Source: Medicago truncatula
Lineage: Eukaryota; Streptophyta; Magnoliopsida; Fabales; Fabaceae
Direction: 5' to 3'
DNA length: 64,000 nt
Assembly (NCBI RefSeq): GCF_003473485.1
Contig: NC_053044.1
Span: 24,177,591 to 24,241,590, forward strand
The notes under the pieces were generated by a model, which was given only the letters and a program-made list of their open reading frames with translations, did not search any database and was not told the origin of the DNA. The translations under genes were made by a program, and so were the position numbers. Shown in pieces: positions 35,150 through 45,159 of this stretch (position 1 is the first letter of the stretch; each line of letters starts with the position of its first letter).

Positions 35150-35445
35150 TTTGTGGCTTGTTACTGGCTTTGGATTTAGAGGAATGATAGAATCCGTGAA
35201 ACCAATTATCAAGAGCAGTGGTTACATCATATGTGCATAATAGAGAAAACTAATCAAATTAGGGAGTCTTTTAAAAAGAATCAAATTAATGGTGATCTCA
35301 ACAGGATTGCGAAACCAGACACTGGTTGGTTCAAGGTGAATGTGGATGGTGCTGGTGCGTCTAAAGGTAACCCAAGTCAAGCTGGTTATATGGGGTATCA
35401 TTCGTGATGAAAGTGGTCAGTGGTTTTAGTGCTCATATCGGTAAA
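35150..35445 (+). pseudogene. LINE-type RT C-terminus/RNase H fragment (unit B)
   Basis: The plus strand reads CYWLWI-stop-RNDRIRE, then KPDTGWFKVNVDGAGASKGN and GIIRDESGQW, the N-terminal strands of an RVT_3-type RNase H domain (catalytic D in NVDGA). It complements the RNase H fragment kept in unit A (22880-23070); together they show that the duplicated unit carried a longer LINE relic. Confidence 0.65.
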
Positions 35446-35484
35446 CCATACAAAGTACGTTCAAATGGTAGTATTGGAATAAGA

Positions 35485-35640
35485 GGAAATGGCTCTTCTC
35501 CCATCTAATTTTGCTCATTCCCGTCAAAATAGCCGAGCGTGAGTTAACCCACACAGGTGTATTGTCAGCGTGAGTTAACTCACGCAGATGTATCTCTCAG
35601 CAGGGATGAGCAAAACCAGATGGGAGAAGAGCAATTCTCC
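35485..35640. mobile_element. Small MITE, about 156 bp (unit B only)
   Basis: The ends GGAAATGGCTCTTCTCCCAT and the inverse of ATGGGAGAAGAGCAATTCTCC form arms of about 38 bp. The centre holds two CGTGAGTTAAC(C/T)CAC copies around AGGTGTA. Unit A has different sequence here. A target duplication is not clear. Confidence 0.6.
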
Positions 35641-37526
35641 AGATTAAGCATGCATAGTTCAGTGGTGAAGTCACACTAAATGAATACAGATCAAGACCAA
35701 AGCAATGCAATACATTATAATACAATACAAGAATAAAAATTAGAGATTAAAGTAGTTGTCCTTCATACTTGAATACATATTTGCTCCCTGATGACTAAGA
35801 ACACAATTCAGTTTAGGGCAATGGAAATGTCAAAGATAAATACAAATTATCTAGTTTTGTGATCTCATACTTGTTGTGTTATTCGATACAAATTTTAGTA
35901 CATGTACATGATGCTTTTAGGAAATTAATTTCTACACTAACGGTGTAAAACTATTTTACATGACTATTCAATCAAATCATGTCAAATATATATTTTATAA
36001 ACTAACATATAAAAGTGGCATCACAAAAATGTTTGATCGGATGTATATATAAAAATGTTTTACCAATATTAGCGTGAACAAATACAATTCTTGTTTTTTG
36101 AGGGTCAAAACGTACTGGAGTTTGATACAAGTCTATATCTATGAGACTATGACTAATCAAAATGTTCTCACCAGTTATCAAAAGCCAAGAATATCATCAA
36201 AAGTGAAACTAGCACACCATAGAACTACAAAACTGTTCTTCAAAATAGCCCGCAAAACAAATATTCAAATTAGCATCCATCCTTTACAATACTATCAATC
36301 ACCAAGGTTTTATCAATACAATTCATGCAGCGAGACTTCGATCTCACTGAACAACCCAAAAACTCAAGGTAGATCATCAAATAACACATGCATATGATAC
36401 ATAAACAAAATTCGGCACTCTAAATATTGTTAGGCCTGAACTACCATTCGTTACACAGCTTTCCCAGCTGCTTTGTAGCATTGCTTCAAGAGCGACATGA
36501 ATAATATCCGACAAAGGGACCATTCTCTATGACCCCCAACATAATGGATCACTTGATATCTTCTAATAAAATTTACCAAATATGTGTGTCCATACTTGCA
36601 TTGCATCTGAACTCTGAAGGACTATAACAACCAGGTTCCTGTAGATCAAATAGGGCCTGTAAGAAGCAAGAAGTCAAATGAATCTTGTAGAGAATTATGT
36701 TACCTACATGTACACGACTCTCACAAATGTACCAGAAGCTACATTTTAACACAAGTCTCATAAGTAAAATTCAAGTGGGAGCAGGCAACTTGAACTCAGA
36801 CTAAGCACCAGTAAAGTGGCGCAATTTGTGAGTAACAGAGTTGTATAGATAACAATATACGCAAAAAATCGTATGATCAACAATATATCGTAGAATATTA
36901 TAAGTTAGTTTGTATAATTATTTCAACAAGCAATTAGTAAAAAAGAAAAACAAAATGAGATAATCGTACTAATGATTGAAATTTTTATATAACTTCACCA
37001 AAAAATTAAAATGAATATATGTGCCTTAAATATTTCATAAGTTCCCTTCATTAGTCCGTCCATGAATATCAATAAATGTACTGGTCTTTTTTTTGTTAGT
37101 CGGAATTATGGAAAAACTATTACTTATCTCAGTTGAGAAGTTCCTGTAAACTAGATAAATCAAAATGGTCTTCTATGGGACTCAGGATCCCCAAAGGTTT
37201 TTATTACATGTTAGCAGCTAAGAATTACCTCAGAATGTGAACCTCCTATAACCTAAAGTTAATTCAAATAGGTACTACAAGTACAAGTGACTAATTAAGT
37301 GACGCAAAGAGACACACTTTCAGAGTATCAGCAAGCAATATAATCCTTACTATAGAGCATTCACTTAAGTAGAAACTACACACGATCATGTTATTATATA
37401 TGAACAATTTCTTTATTTAGCCAAGAGACTTGTAATTTATGCTTTAATAATTAGTTATAACCAAAGAGATCTCGAAAACAGAAACATAAAACAACAGGAA
37501 AAAAAATAAAAAATAAAACAAACCAA
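35641..37526 (-). other. 3' flank of F-box gene B
   Basis: 36400-36680 corresponds to the tail region at 23640-23930 of unit A, including an ATTTGATCTACAG acceptor-like site. Short open frames (36074-36397, 36573-36761) are not conserved in unit A and are not called. Confidence 0.45.
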
Positions 37527-39197
37527 TTATAAATGTCTTGGTCTAACAGGTTTTCTTGTGCAATCTACGAAGTCAACTTCTGCCGAGGGCGAATTTTGAC
37601 GCAAGAAGTCCACTATCCCATCAGGTACTGTTGGAGACGGTTCCGATCCTGATGCATATGCTTTTTTTATCCTGGCAGCTTCTTTCTTTGACTTCACTGT
37701 CTTTAACTTGAACTCGCATAGTGTCAAGCGAACTCCATACAAAATTTCATCAATTTCCACTTTCAGTGACTTCAACTTACCCAAGGAATGGTGTTTATGC
37801 TTTAACAGATCAGGAAATAAGTAGAGAACCTAAGAAACAAGGGATGCACGAGGATTAGTAATGCAAGTCAAAAAAAAAAAATTAAGTTTTAGAAGAAAAT
37901 AAAAATGTATCTTAAGAAGGAAGTAAAAATAGCCTCGAAATATGATTTTTATATATATATATATATAAGCGCTGCAAGACTGACACCTTTGATTGAAGGT
38001 GTGTCCGGTGTCAAACACCAATACGGACACATGTATTAAATTCATTTTCTTAAATTATCACCTGTTTCGGTGTCAGTGCTTCATAGTATATAAGTTAAAG
38101 TGTACCTGAAGAGCAGTTGCAGTGAGTGTCAATGACTTTATATCAGCAAACTCTAACAGCCAGCTGTATAGAAAAAGAGGAGGTGCCTCAGTATCTGAAT
38201 TTACTTCTGCATGAATATCTACATGTTTAAGAGAAGAAATATTGCTCCCAATGATTCTCTGATAAGGAATACCATTAAAAGTAAACGTACAAAGACTTGG
38301 AGTACATAGCTCAATCTTGTAATAGTCTTCTGAGAAATTGTATGTGGTAAAATTGACAAGCGTCACACTTGATATGCGGAGGTTTTCTTTACCTTTCACG
38401 GTACAATCAGAAATGAGCAAACTACTCAACCTACTAAAGGTAGAAAATGGTTCAGCGCAATTGTTACCACTGACACAAAACGTAAAGTGCTCTAGTTGCA
38501 AGCTAGTTAATGCCGGTAAATCAAGAGAATCCGGAAACAGATTTTCATGATTTGAATAACCAGAAAGCATTAGATGTGTTAATGCAGGCAAACTAAGAGA
38601 GTTTAGGAACTGTCTTTTACGATTTCTATCCCATTGCGCAGCAGACAGCTTTAGATGTGTTAATGCAGGCAAACTGAATGAGTTTGGGAACTCTGTTTCA
38701 CTATGTTTATCACGTTGCACAATAGAAAGCTCAAGATGTGTTAAAGGCTGAAATGAAAATAAGCTATGAGGAATTTGCGCAATGTCACAAGTGACACAAA
38801 GTTGTAACTGCTGGACATTGTGTGAAATAGCGTAATTCACAATCTTTTTAAGTTGAGGCTCAAAGCGGCCATTATGACGCTGAAAATCAAGAGACTGAAG
38901 TGAGATAGAGGAATCACGAAGAGATAAAATCTTAGACACGAATGTGGTGAATATCTTGAAAGTACGAAAGTCTCTATTATGCAATGTAAGAGCAGGAAGA
39001 CGTTTCCAAAGATCCTTATATATTGGGGATAAAACACAAGTTTGAACAGCGTCTTTGGTGTTCAGAAAGGAGAGAATGTGAAGGATAACACTTTCGGGCA
39101 AGTCACTGAGTCTATCTTCATTTTCACACTCGCTGCTGAGCTTAACTTTCTTCGTCGGCGGCGGCGGAATCATGATCTCATCCTCTGAATTAGACAT
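37527..39197 (-). CDS. F-box/LRR protein, gene B (two exons)
   Basis: Exon 1 is 39197-38106 (364 codons) and exon 2 is 37829-37527, joined in phase 0 at ALQ/VLYLFPDLLKHKH, for 464 residues. The architecture matches gene A: F-box (DRLSDLPESVILHILSFLN), irregular LRRs with repeated FSLPALTHL units, and the C-terminal PDGIVDFLRQNSP element. Relative to gene A it has a few extra residues (for example YSNHENLFPDS) and PPPPTKK at the N-terminus. The role as a substrate adaptor of an SCF ubiquitin ligase is inferred from the F-box. Both copies keep open frames and splice sites, so both may be expressed. Confidence 0.9.
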
Positions 39198-39231
39198 TTG
39201 GATATACCTAGTAGAAAAAGGTTGAAACCGT

Positions 39232-39750
39232 TAAATGTGCTTGGATTTCATGCCAAAAGTTAGCTCAACAGTCCTGAAACCTAAGCAATGTAGGACAAAT
39301 AACAAACGACGAACATTTTTAAAACCAACTTCAACACCCACTCTCACGCTTAGTGTGGGCCTGGGTGCAATCTTTAACCCGGCTCTGAATGAGCTTGAAT
39401 CTTATCCCAGAAGCTAGCTAAAAAATGAGGGTACTCAACCATATTTATACACTCAACATGGAACCATATGAGCAATGTGGAATAAATAACAAACTACAAA
39501 CAACTTTAAAACCAACTTCAACATTTTCCAAGCCTATTTAACATGATATGAGAGCCGGTTAAAGATTGCAATGTGGAAATTAGACCCGGGCCCACGTTAG
39601 GCGTGAGGGTGGGTGTTGAAGTTAGTTTTGAAGTTGTTTATAGGTTGTTATTCGTCTCACATTGCACAGGTTTCCGAACCGTTGAATGTATAAATATGTT
39701 TGACTACGCTCATCCTTTGAGCTAGCTCTTTTGCGATGAGATCAAAGCTC
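39232..39750. repeat. Foldback repeat upstream of F-box gene B
   Basis: This is the counterpart of 26090-26905. Arms carry AACAAAC(T/G)AC(A/G)AAC-type sequence at 39300 and 39485 and its inverse at 39610-39655, with GATGAGATCAAAGCTCATT at the far end. It begins about 35 bp upstream of the F-box start codon. Confidence 0.6.
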
Positions 39751-40158
39751 ATTGAACAGAAAACGGGATTATTTTGTGCAATAGAAGTAATTGAGGAATT
39801 TCTTCAGCTAAATTTCGAACAGAGAAAAAAAAAATGGTAGAGATAAGAAATACCTTAGAGTTGTGATTGAAGTAAGAGTGGAATGAATGAATCTAGAGCG
39901 ATGAGACTAAAGAACATAGACGATGGATCTCAATAGTTAACTTCTTCACGTTTTCTAGGGTTTGTTTATCCTTTAGATTTTTTATTTTGAGAGAGAAAAG
40001 GTTTTAGCTGAGAAAATGCAGCGCTACATGCGTTTTTGTTAACAAATCAGTTAGCTTATAGTTTGTTGGTGTAGCTTATAAAGTTTTTTTTTATAGAATA
40101 GTGATCTCTGATAAAATTAAGTCCACAAATTCGAGATCAAGCGGTAAACAAATATCAA

Positions 40159-41281
40159 GGTATCGTTTGGTCAGAATTTTTTTTGGTCTAAAAATTACTT
40201 TAAAATAAAGTTAAAATAAAGCACTTTAAAGAAAAAATTAAAGCTGTTTGATTTCTTTATTTTTTTTAGTTCTAAAGTTATTTTTAAATTAAAAGTTGTT
40301 TGTCAAAATATTGTACAAAATTTTGAATTTTTTTTTTTTTTTGTGGTGTCCAGTGTTCGAACTCGCGACCTTGCATATATTTATACATTGTCTATATCAA
40401 TTGAACTAAGATAGAGAATAGTTTGTTTTTTCTTTTCCAATTATACTGTATAACAAATTTTGTTATAAGAATATCATATTTTTGATGTCATTTAAAAATA
40501 TAAGAATTTATATTATATGATATTATATTTGTTACATTGTTGGTGTAATTGAAAAAGATAGGTTTAGTTTTTTTAATAAGAAAAAGATATGCATAGTTTG
40601 TTACAATATAAATGTGTAAATATATATAAGTATAATTTTTTTAGGCATTTATACTAGTACTTTTAATTAAAATCAAAATTTTATAAAAATAATAATTGTA
40701 CGCATTACGCAACACTGAAAAAATTATACGCATTAGCGTAATAAAAAAAAGCAGACATACAGACATAAAATATTACTCTAAACGCTAATGTGTGTGTATT
40801 TGTGAGATTGAAGAAAGGGAATAAAAATATTTGGTGTCATTTAATGACAGCATGAATAACAATATTTGTGAGGTTGTGATAATTAAACGATATTAAAATT
40901 AAATATATAAGTGATAAAAAAGATAATAAAATTCCTTAAAAAAAAAAGATAATAAAATTAAATTGATCCTCATTTAAAAAAAAATTATATGGACCGGTTC
41001 AAAAAAAAATTAAATGGAAGAAAAAAACAAATTGAAATATAATATTAAAAAGTAAAAGATAAGGTTGCCTGTGTGAGTGAAGAGAAGTGCTTGTGAAATA
41101 AATTACGAGAAGTAGTTTTTTGAAGTAGCATTCAACAACTTTTGGTTAAAGCTCATTCCATTCAATTTTATGCATTCTAAAAAAATTCTTTTTTTCGAAG
41201 GTACTTTATTGATATTGTGTTTGGCCTAACTTCTCCTTAAAAATGTAGAAAAGCTGAAAAAAAATCGGGGCAAACGGTACC
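40159..41281. mobile_element. Non-autonomous inverted-repeat element, about 1.12 kb (unit B only)
   Basis: The ends GGTATCGTTTGGTC and GGTACCGTTTGCCC (read inward on the two strands) flank a very AT-rich interior. Unit A has no counterpart between the equivalents of ATATCAA and AAAATTGTT/AAAACTTTA (near 31415), so this is an insertion. No coding sequence. The target duplication is not clear, so the superfamily is open. Confidence 0.7.
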
Positions 41282-41565
41282 TAAAATTGTTAACACAGCG
41301 TTGTAAATTTTTAATAGATACTTCATCCGTATTACAACCGTGTAATATGTGTATCCTTCAATTAATACTATATACATTGCATTTTCTAATATGTGTGTAA
41401 AAATCTTAAACGACATTTATATTAAAACAGAGGAGTAAATGATATGTACAATTATTTTGTAACAATTTTCTCTTTCGTATTCATGTTATGTTTTCTCTCT
41501 ATTTTTCTTTGTAAATTTATGATTTTTAAAAAAAATCACACAAATTTATTATTCAAATAAATAAC

Positions 41566-43005
41566 GAGTAAACCCTCATTTGGGTCCCTGAAAATGTACC
41601 TCGCTATCAAGCACATCCCAGGATCAATAAAACAAACCAAAAACTCCTTCAATGTTGGTTTCGTTAGTCAAATAAGTCCAAAACGTTAACAGAGTGTTGA
41701 CGGAGCTGATATGTCTATTACACTTGTCGCTTGTGACTTTCAGATTGGCTAGGGACTAAAATGAATACAAGTATTAATTATTTTAAAAAAAAATTTAAAA
41801 AAACTAAAAACTAGTAGATTCATTCTTTCAACTCTGTACCCAGAAACTTCATCCTTTCTTGTTCATGGGTTGCTGTACCAAATTTGCGTTGAGATGAACT
41901 TCTTCAACAATGGTACCAACTCTGTATAACAAATTTGAGAAGAACAACAAATCCAGAAAGAAGAGAAAAAGAAAGTAAAGAAAAATAACCAAACTCAGAA
42001 ACAAAATTGAGACAAAAACAATCTCAAAAAATCTACAAATGTATGCATGCAAATTATTCTTCTTCTCTTTTCATTCCAACACCATCTCCTCCACATTGTT
42101 ATGAGCACCAAAAACCATAGATCTAATATACAATTTTTAATCAAAGAGATTAATGTAACCCATAAAAATAACACTGGCTCGGTTACCCTCCCTGCAACCA
42201 TTAATTTCCAAAATAAACAACCTTTTTCATTCTTATTTTGTCTCTCTTCCTTCTTTTCTTTCTCTAATAAACAAAACTTGTGTGGAGTCAACTTGTGATT
42301 GAGGTTGATGTTGCACATTGATTGATAGGGTCTATTTTATTTACTATTTATCTCTTTTCTTCATTTTGATGGAAGTGTGGTGAAAATAAGATGGAGAAGT
42401 GGAGAATGATGAACAAAGATGATGTTAGGCTTAGCGAGTGAGTGGAAGGTGAGCAAGAGAGATGAGTGTAGCTATTTGAAAATGAAAATAATGGTTTAAT
42501 TCACATGATTTGTTAGAATAGTGTTGAGAGAGAATTTTAATTTGAGAAGGTTTTTGTTTTAATGGGTCTGGATGATTGCATTTTTCCCTAATTTGAATTA
42601 ATGCATATTTTCCAATTTTTGAAAAGGAAAGGAATATAAAAATATTTGATTTTGAGTGTTTAGATCTGACATTTGGAATTTTGTGGTTGTTTTGGTGAGT
42701 ATGATGCTTGATGGAGGTTTGATAGAGGCAGCATCAAGAAGATGAAGATTGAAGTTGGTTCAACTTTACCCAAAAATTGATGAACTTATTCTATTCATTT
42801 TGGTCCTTAGACAATGTGGACATCCCACTAAGCATTCGATGTGGCAAAAAATTAGGATACATCACCAGAGTTAACACTAAGTTAACGTTTTGGACTTATT
42901 TAACTAACGGAATCAACATTGAAGAAGTTTTTAATTCATTTCATTGATTCAGTGATGTGTCTGATAACAATGTACACTTTCAGGGATCTAAATGAGGATT
43001 TACTC
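41566..43005. mobile_element. Non-autonomous Mutator-like element, 1,440 bp (unit B only)
   Basis: Long terminal inverted repeats of about 220 bp start GAGTAAACCCTCATTTGGGT and GAGTAAATCCTCATTTAGAT. They share CAATGTTG, TCCGTTAGT and AATAAGTCCAAAACGTTAAC further in. A perfect 10-bp direct repeat AATAAATAAC flanks the element (41556-41565 and 43006-43015); Mutator-like elements make 8-11-bp duplications. The site is empty in unit A (near 32160). Open frames inside (41849-42318 minus) have no transposase features; captured host sequence is possible but not recognised. Confidence 0.92.
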
Positions 43006-43015
43006 AATAAATAAC

Positions 43016-44650
43016 ACACTTCTTTTCAATAATTATTACCAGTTATTCTATCTATTTAAACAAGTTAAAAGAAATTAGAGTGTCCACATCCACTTAAGCT
43101 ATTATTTATTTTGAGTGCTTAAGTAATTTCTACATCCTTTCAAAAAAAAGTAATTTCTACATGCATTTGCCACACACATTTTATAATCTCTCCAACATGA
43201 AACCTCGATTTTTTATTTTTACAAAATGGGTGTCAAAAATAACCATCATTTATTTTAGCATAATGCATAATGGCACGACACTAGGTCAAATACACACGAC
43301 CTGTGTATTCCATTATACGCTATTTCAGTTTTAAAAATTGATTTTAATTAAAAATTGATTTATAGAAGGGCTGCCAGGTACATCTCGTGCAACATCGTGT
43401 TACAAAATAGGCCGTGCACTATAGTAGTGCTCTTAGCGATAGAGTAAAATATTTAGGTGAGAATTTTACTTAATTATTTTAAGTGGAATTCATGAAAAGT
43501 GTTTCCCTAGAAATCATTCTCACCTAAATATTTTACTTTATCGCTTATCGTTAAACAGAAGAAACACCAACCATTATAACTATTCCTTAAATAAAAAAAC
43601 CATTATAAATATATTGTTAGATATCATTGTCACAACTCAGTAGTTAGTGTTACTCTAAGATTTTTTATGTATTTGAGAAGTCTTTTCAGACTATAAAGAC
43701 TTTGTCAACGCTTTTTTTTTAGAGAAACACTTATTTTCCTATGACAAAAAACTAGTATTAACACTTGAAAATGAAATAGTTTTGCTTCAAACAAAAATGT
43801 AGTATTCAATTATTGGCCAATACTTTGACTTTTTTGACATTTTGAGAGATCATTCCGCTGCACATAAGGCAGTTGGAATCTAAAGCAAAACCTCTTCTCA
43901 CATGTTCCACATTAGTGTCTTGACAGAAGCAGGTAAGGTGAGGTTCGAGTTTATAATATTCAGCGAGAGGAAATCGCGAAGGATCTGCAGATTCCAAGCA
44001 CCTTGCTGATCCCCGAAATCCTGGACCGATTACAAACCTGTGTTGAGATTAATTGCAGTCAGACTATATCTCTTTAGAGGACCAGCACGAGAAATCCAAT
44101 CATCTCGCCAAAAATTAATATTTCAATCATTGGCCATGCCCAGTTCCAAATTACTTTGGACTTGATTCCATTTACTACACAGTTACACATTAAGGCTCTG
44201 GACAATTGATATCAATCAATTAACTTGCTAATAATTCACAATCACAAAGACAAATCTTTCAATGTTGTAGCTTACAATGGAAGGAAAAAAAAACTGTTGT
44301 AAAACATACAAAATATGTACAAATGGCAGTGTTGGAACTGAAACATTAGAGGACATGTGAAATCAATGTTCTATTGACACACTATAAATACCATCATAAG
44401 TTCCTGAAATACCAAATCTACAATGCCTTAGACCAGATTAAGCATGCAAAGTTGAGAGGTGAAATCGCATTCAATGTATACAAATCAACATCAAAGGAAC
44501 ACAAAACAAAACAATACAGTACAATACAATACAAGAATACAAATTAAAGTAGTTGTTCTTCACATTAGATATTATCAAAGATAATCCTCTCACTGTTTGG
44601 TGTTCAAGCATTGGAAAAAGAAAAAAAGTAATTTACTATTATATATCATT
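43016..44650. other. Unit B spacer
   Basis: 43016-43786 and 44346-44650 match unit A around 32170-33560. The intervening 43787-44345 is missing from unit A. Apart from the LINE fragment listed separately, nothing is seen. Confidence 0.5.
43806..44110 (-). pseudogene. Probable LINE zf-RVT fragment
   Basis: The minus strand reads WRDDWISRAGPLKRYSLTAI in one frame. After a 1-bp shift near 44035 it reads PGFRGSARCLESADPSRFPL and later NVEHVRRGFALDSNCLMCSG. The W-R-D-D-W start and the RRG...DS.CLMC Cys pair resemble the segment downstream of the reverse transcriptase in plant LINEs. It ends at a stop at 43806. Assignment is tentative. Confidence 0.4.
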
Positions 44651-44691
44651 ACCCCACTTAGTGGGATAAGGTTTGGTTGTTGTTGTTGTTG
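44651..44691 (+). mobile_element. 41-bp SINE 3' tail with a perfect 17-bp target duplication (unit B only)
   Basis: ACCCCACTTAGTGGGATAAG is followed by GTTTGGTTG and a (TTG)n tail. The 17-bp TACTATTATATATCATT is repeated exactly on both sides (44634-44650 and 44692-44708), and unit A carries a single copy of that site (near 33560). The tail resembles the 3' end of Au-type plant SINEs, so this is an extremely 5'-truncated retroposition. Confidence 0.88.
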
Positions 44692-45159
44692 TACTATTAT
44701 ATATCATTTTGGAAGGTAAACAAAAAAACAAAAACAGATGTGGAACTAATATGACTTATATTCATATAAACTATTGAACTGAAACTTACAGTGTAAGAGT
44801 GAAGAAAAATAAGGGATTTTCATCACAAAACCACTCCCCTCTCCCTCTTCAACATTTCCCTTGAATTAAACACAAGAGAAATTAACATTTATGTAGTTTT
44901 GCAAAGATCAAACTACTTTTATTTACACTTTTGATGATCAAATGGGCAATCATTTTGTCTTTCACTTGCAAATCAAATGCAGACACTGGAAGTGCGAGAT
45001 TCAAGAGTTGATACCGTTTGAGCAGGAAAAGGAGTCATCATCAATAATAGTGAAGAAAAATGTAACATGAAATGCCGGTTGCTACACATCGTAATAAAAT
45101 AGGAACATTGGTGTAGTACAAATATAAAATCAACCAACAAAAACAATGGCAACTCCATC

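Noticed and set aside
41849..42318. Overlapping frames inside the Mutator-like element at 41566-43005
   Set aside because: Several short frames overlap in both strands, none shows transposase or host-gene motifs.
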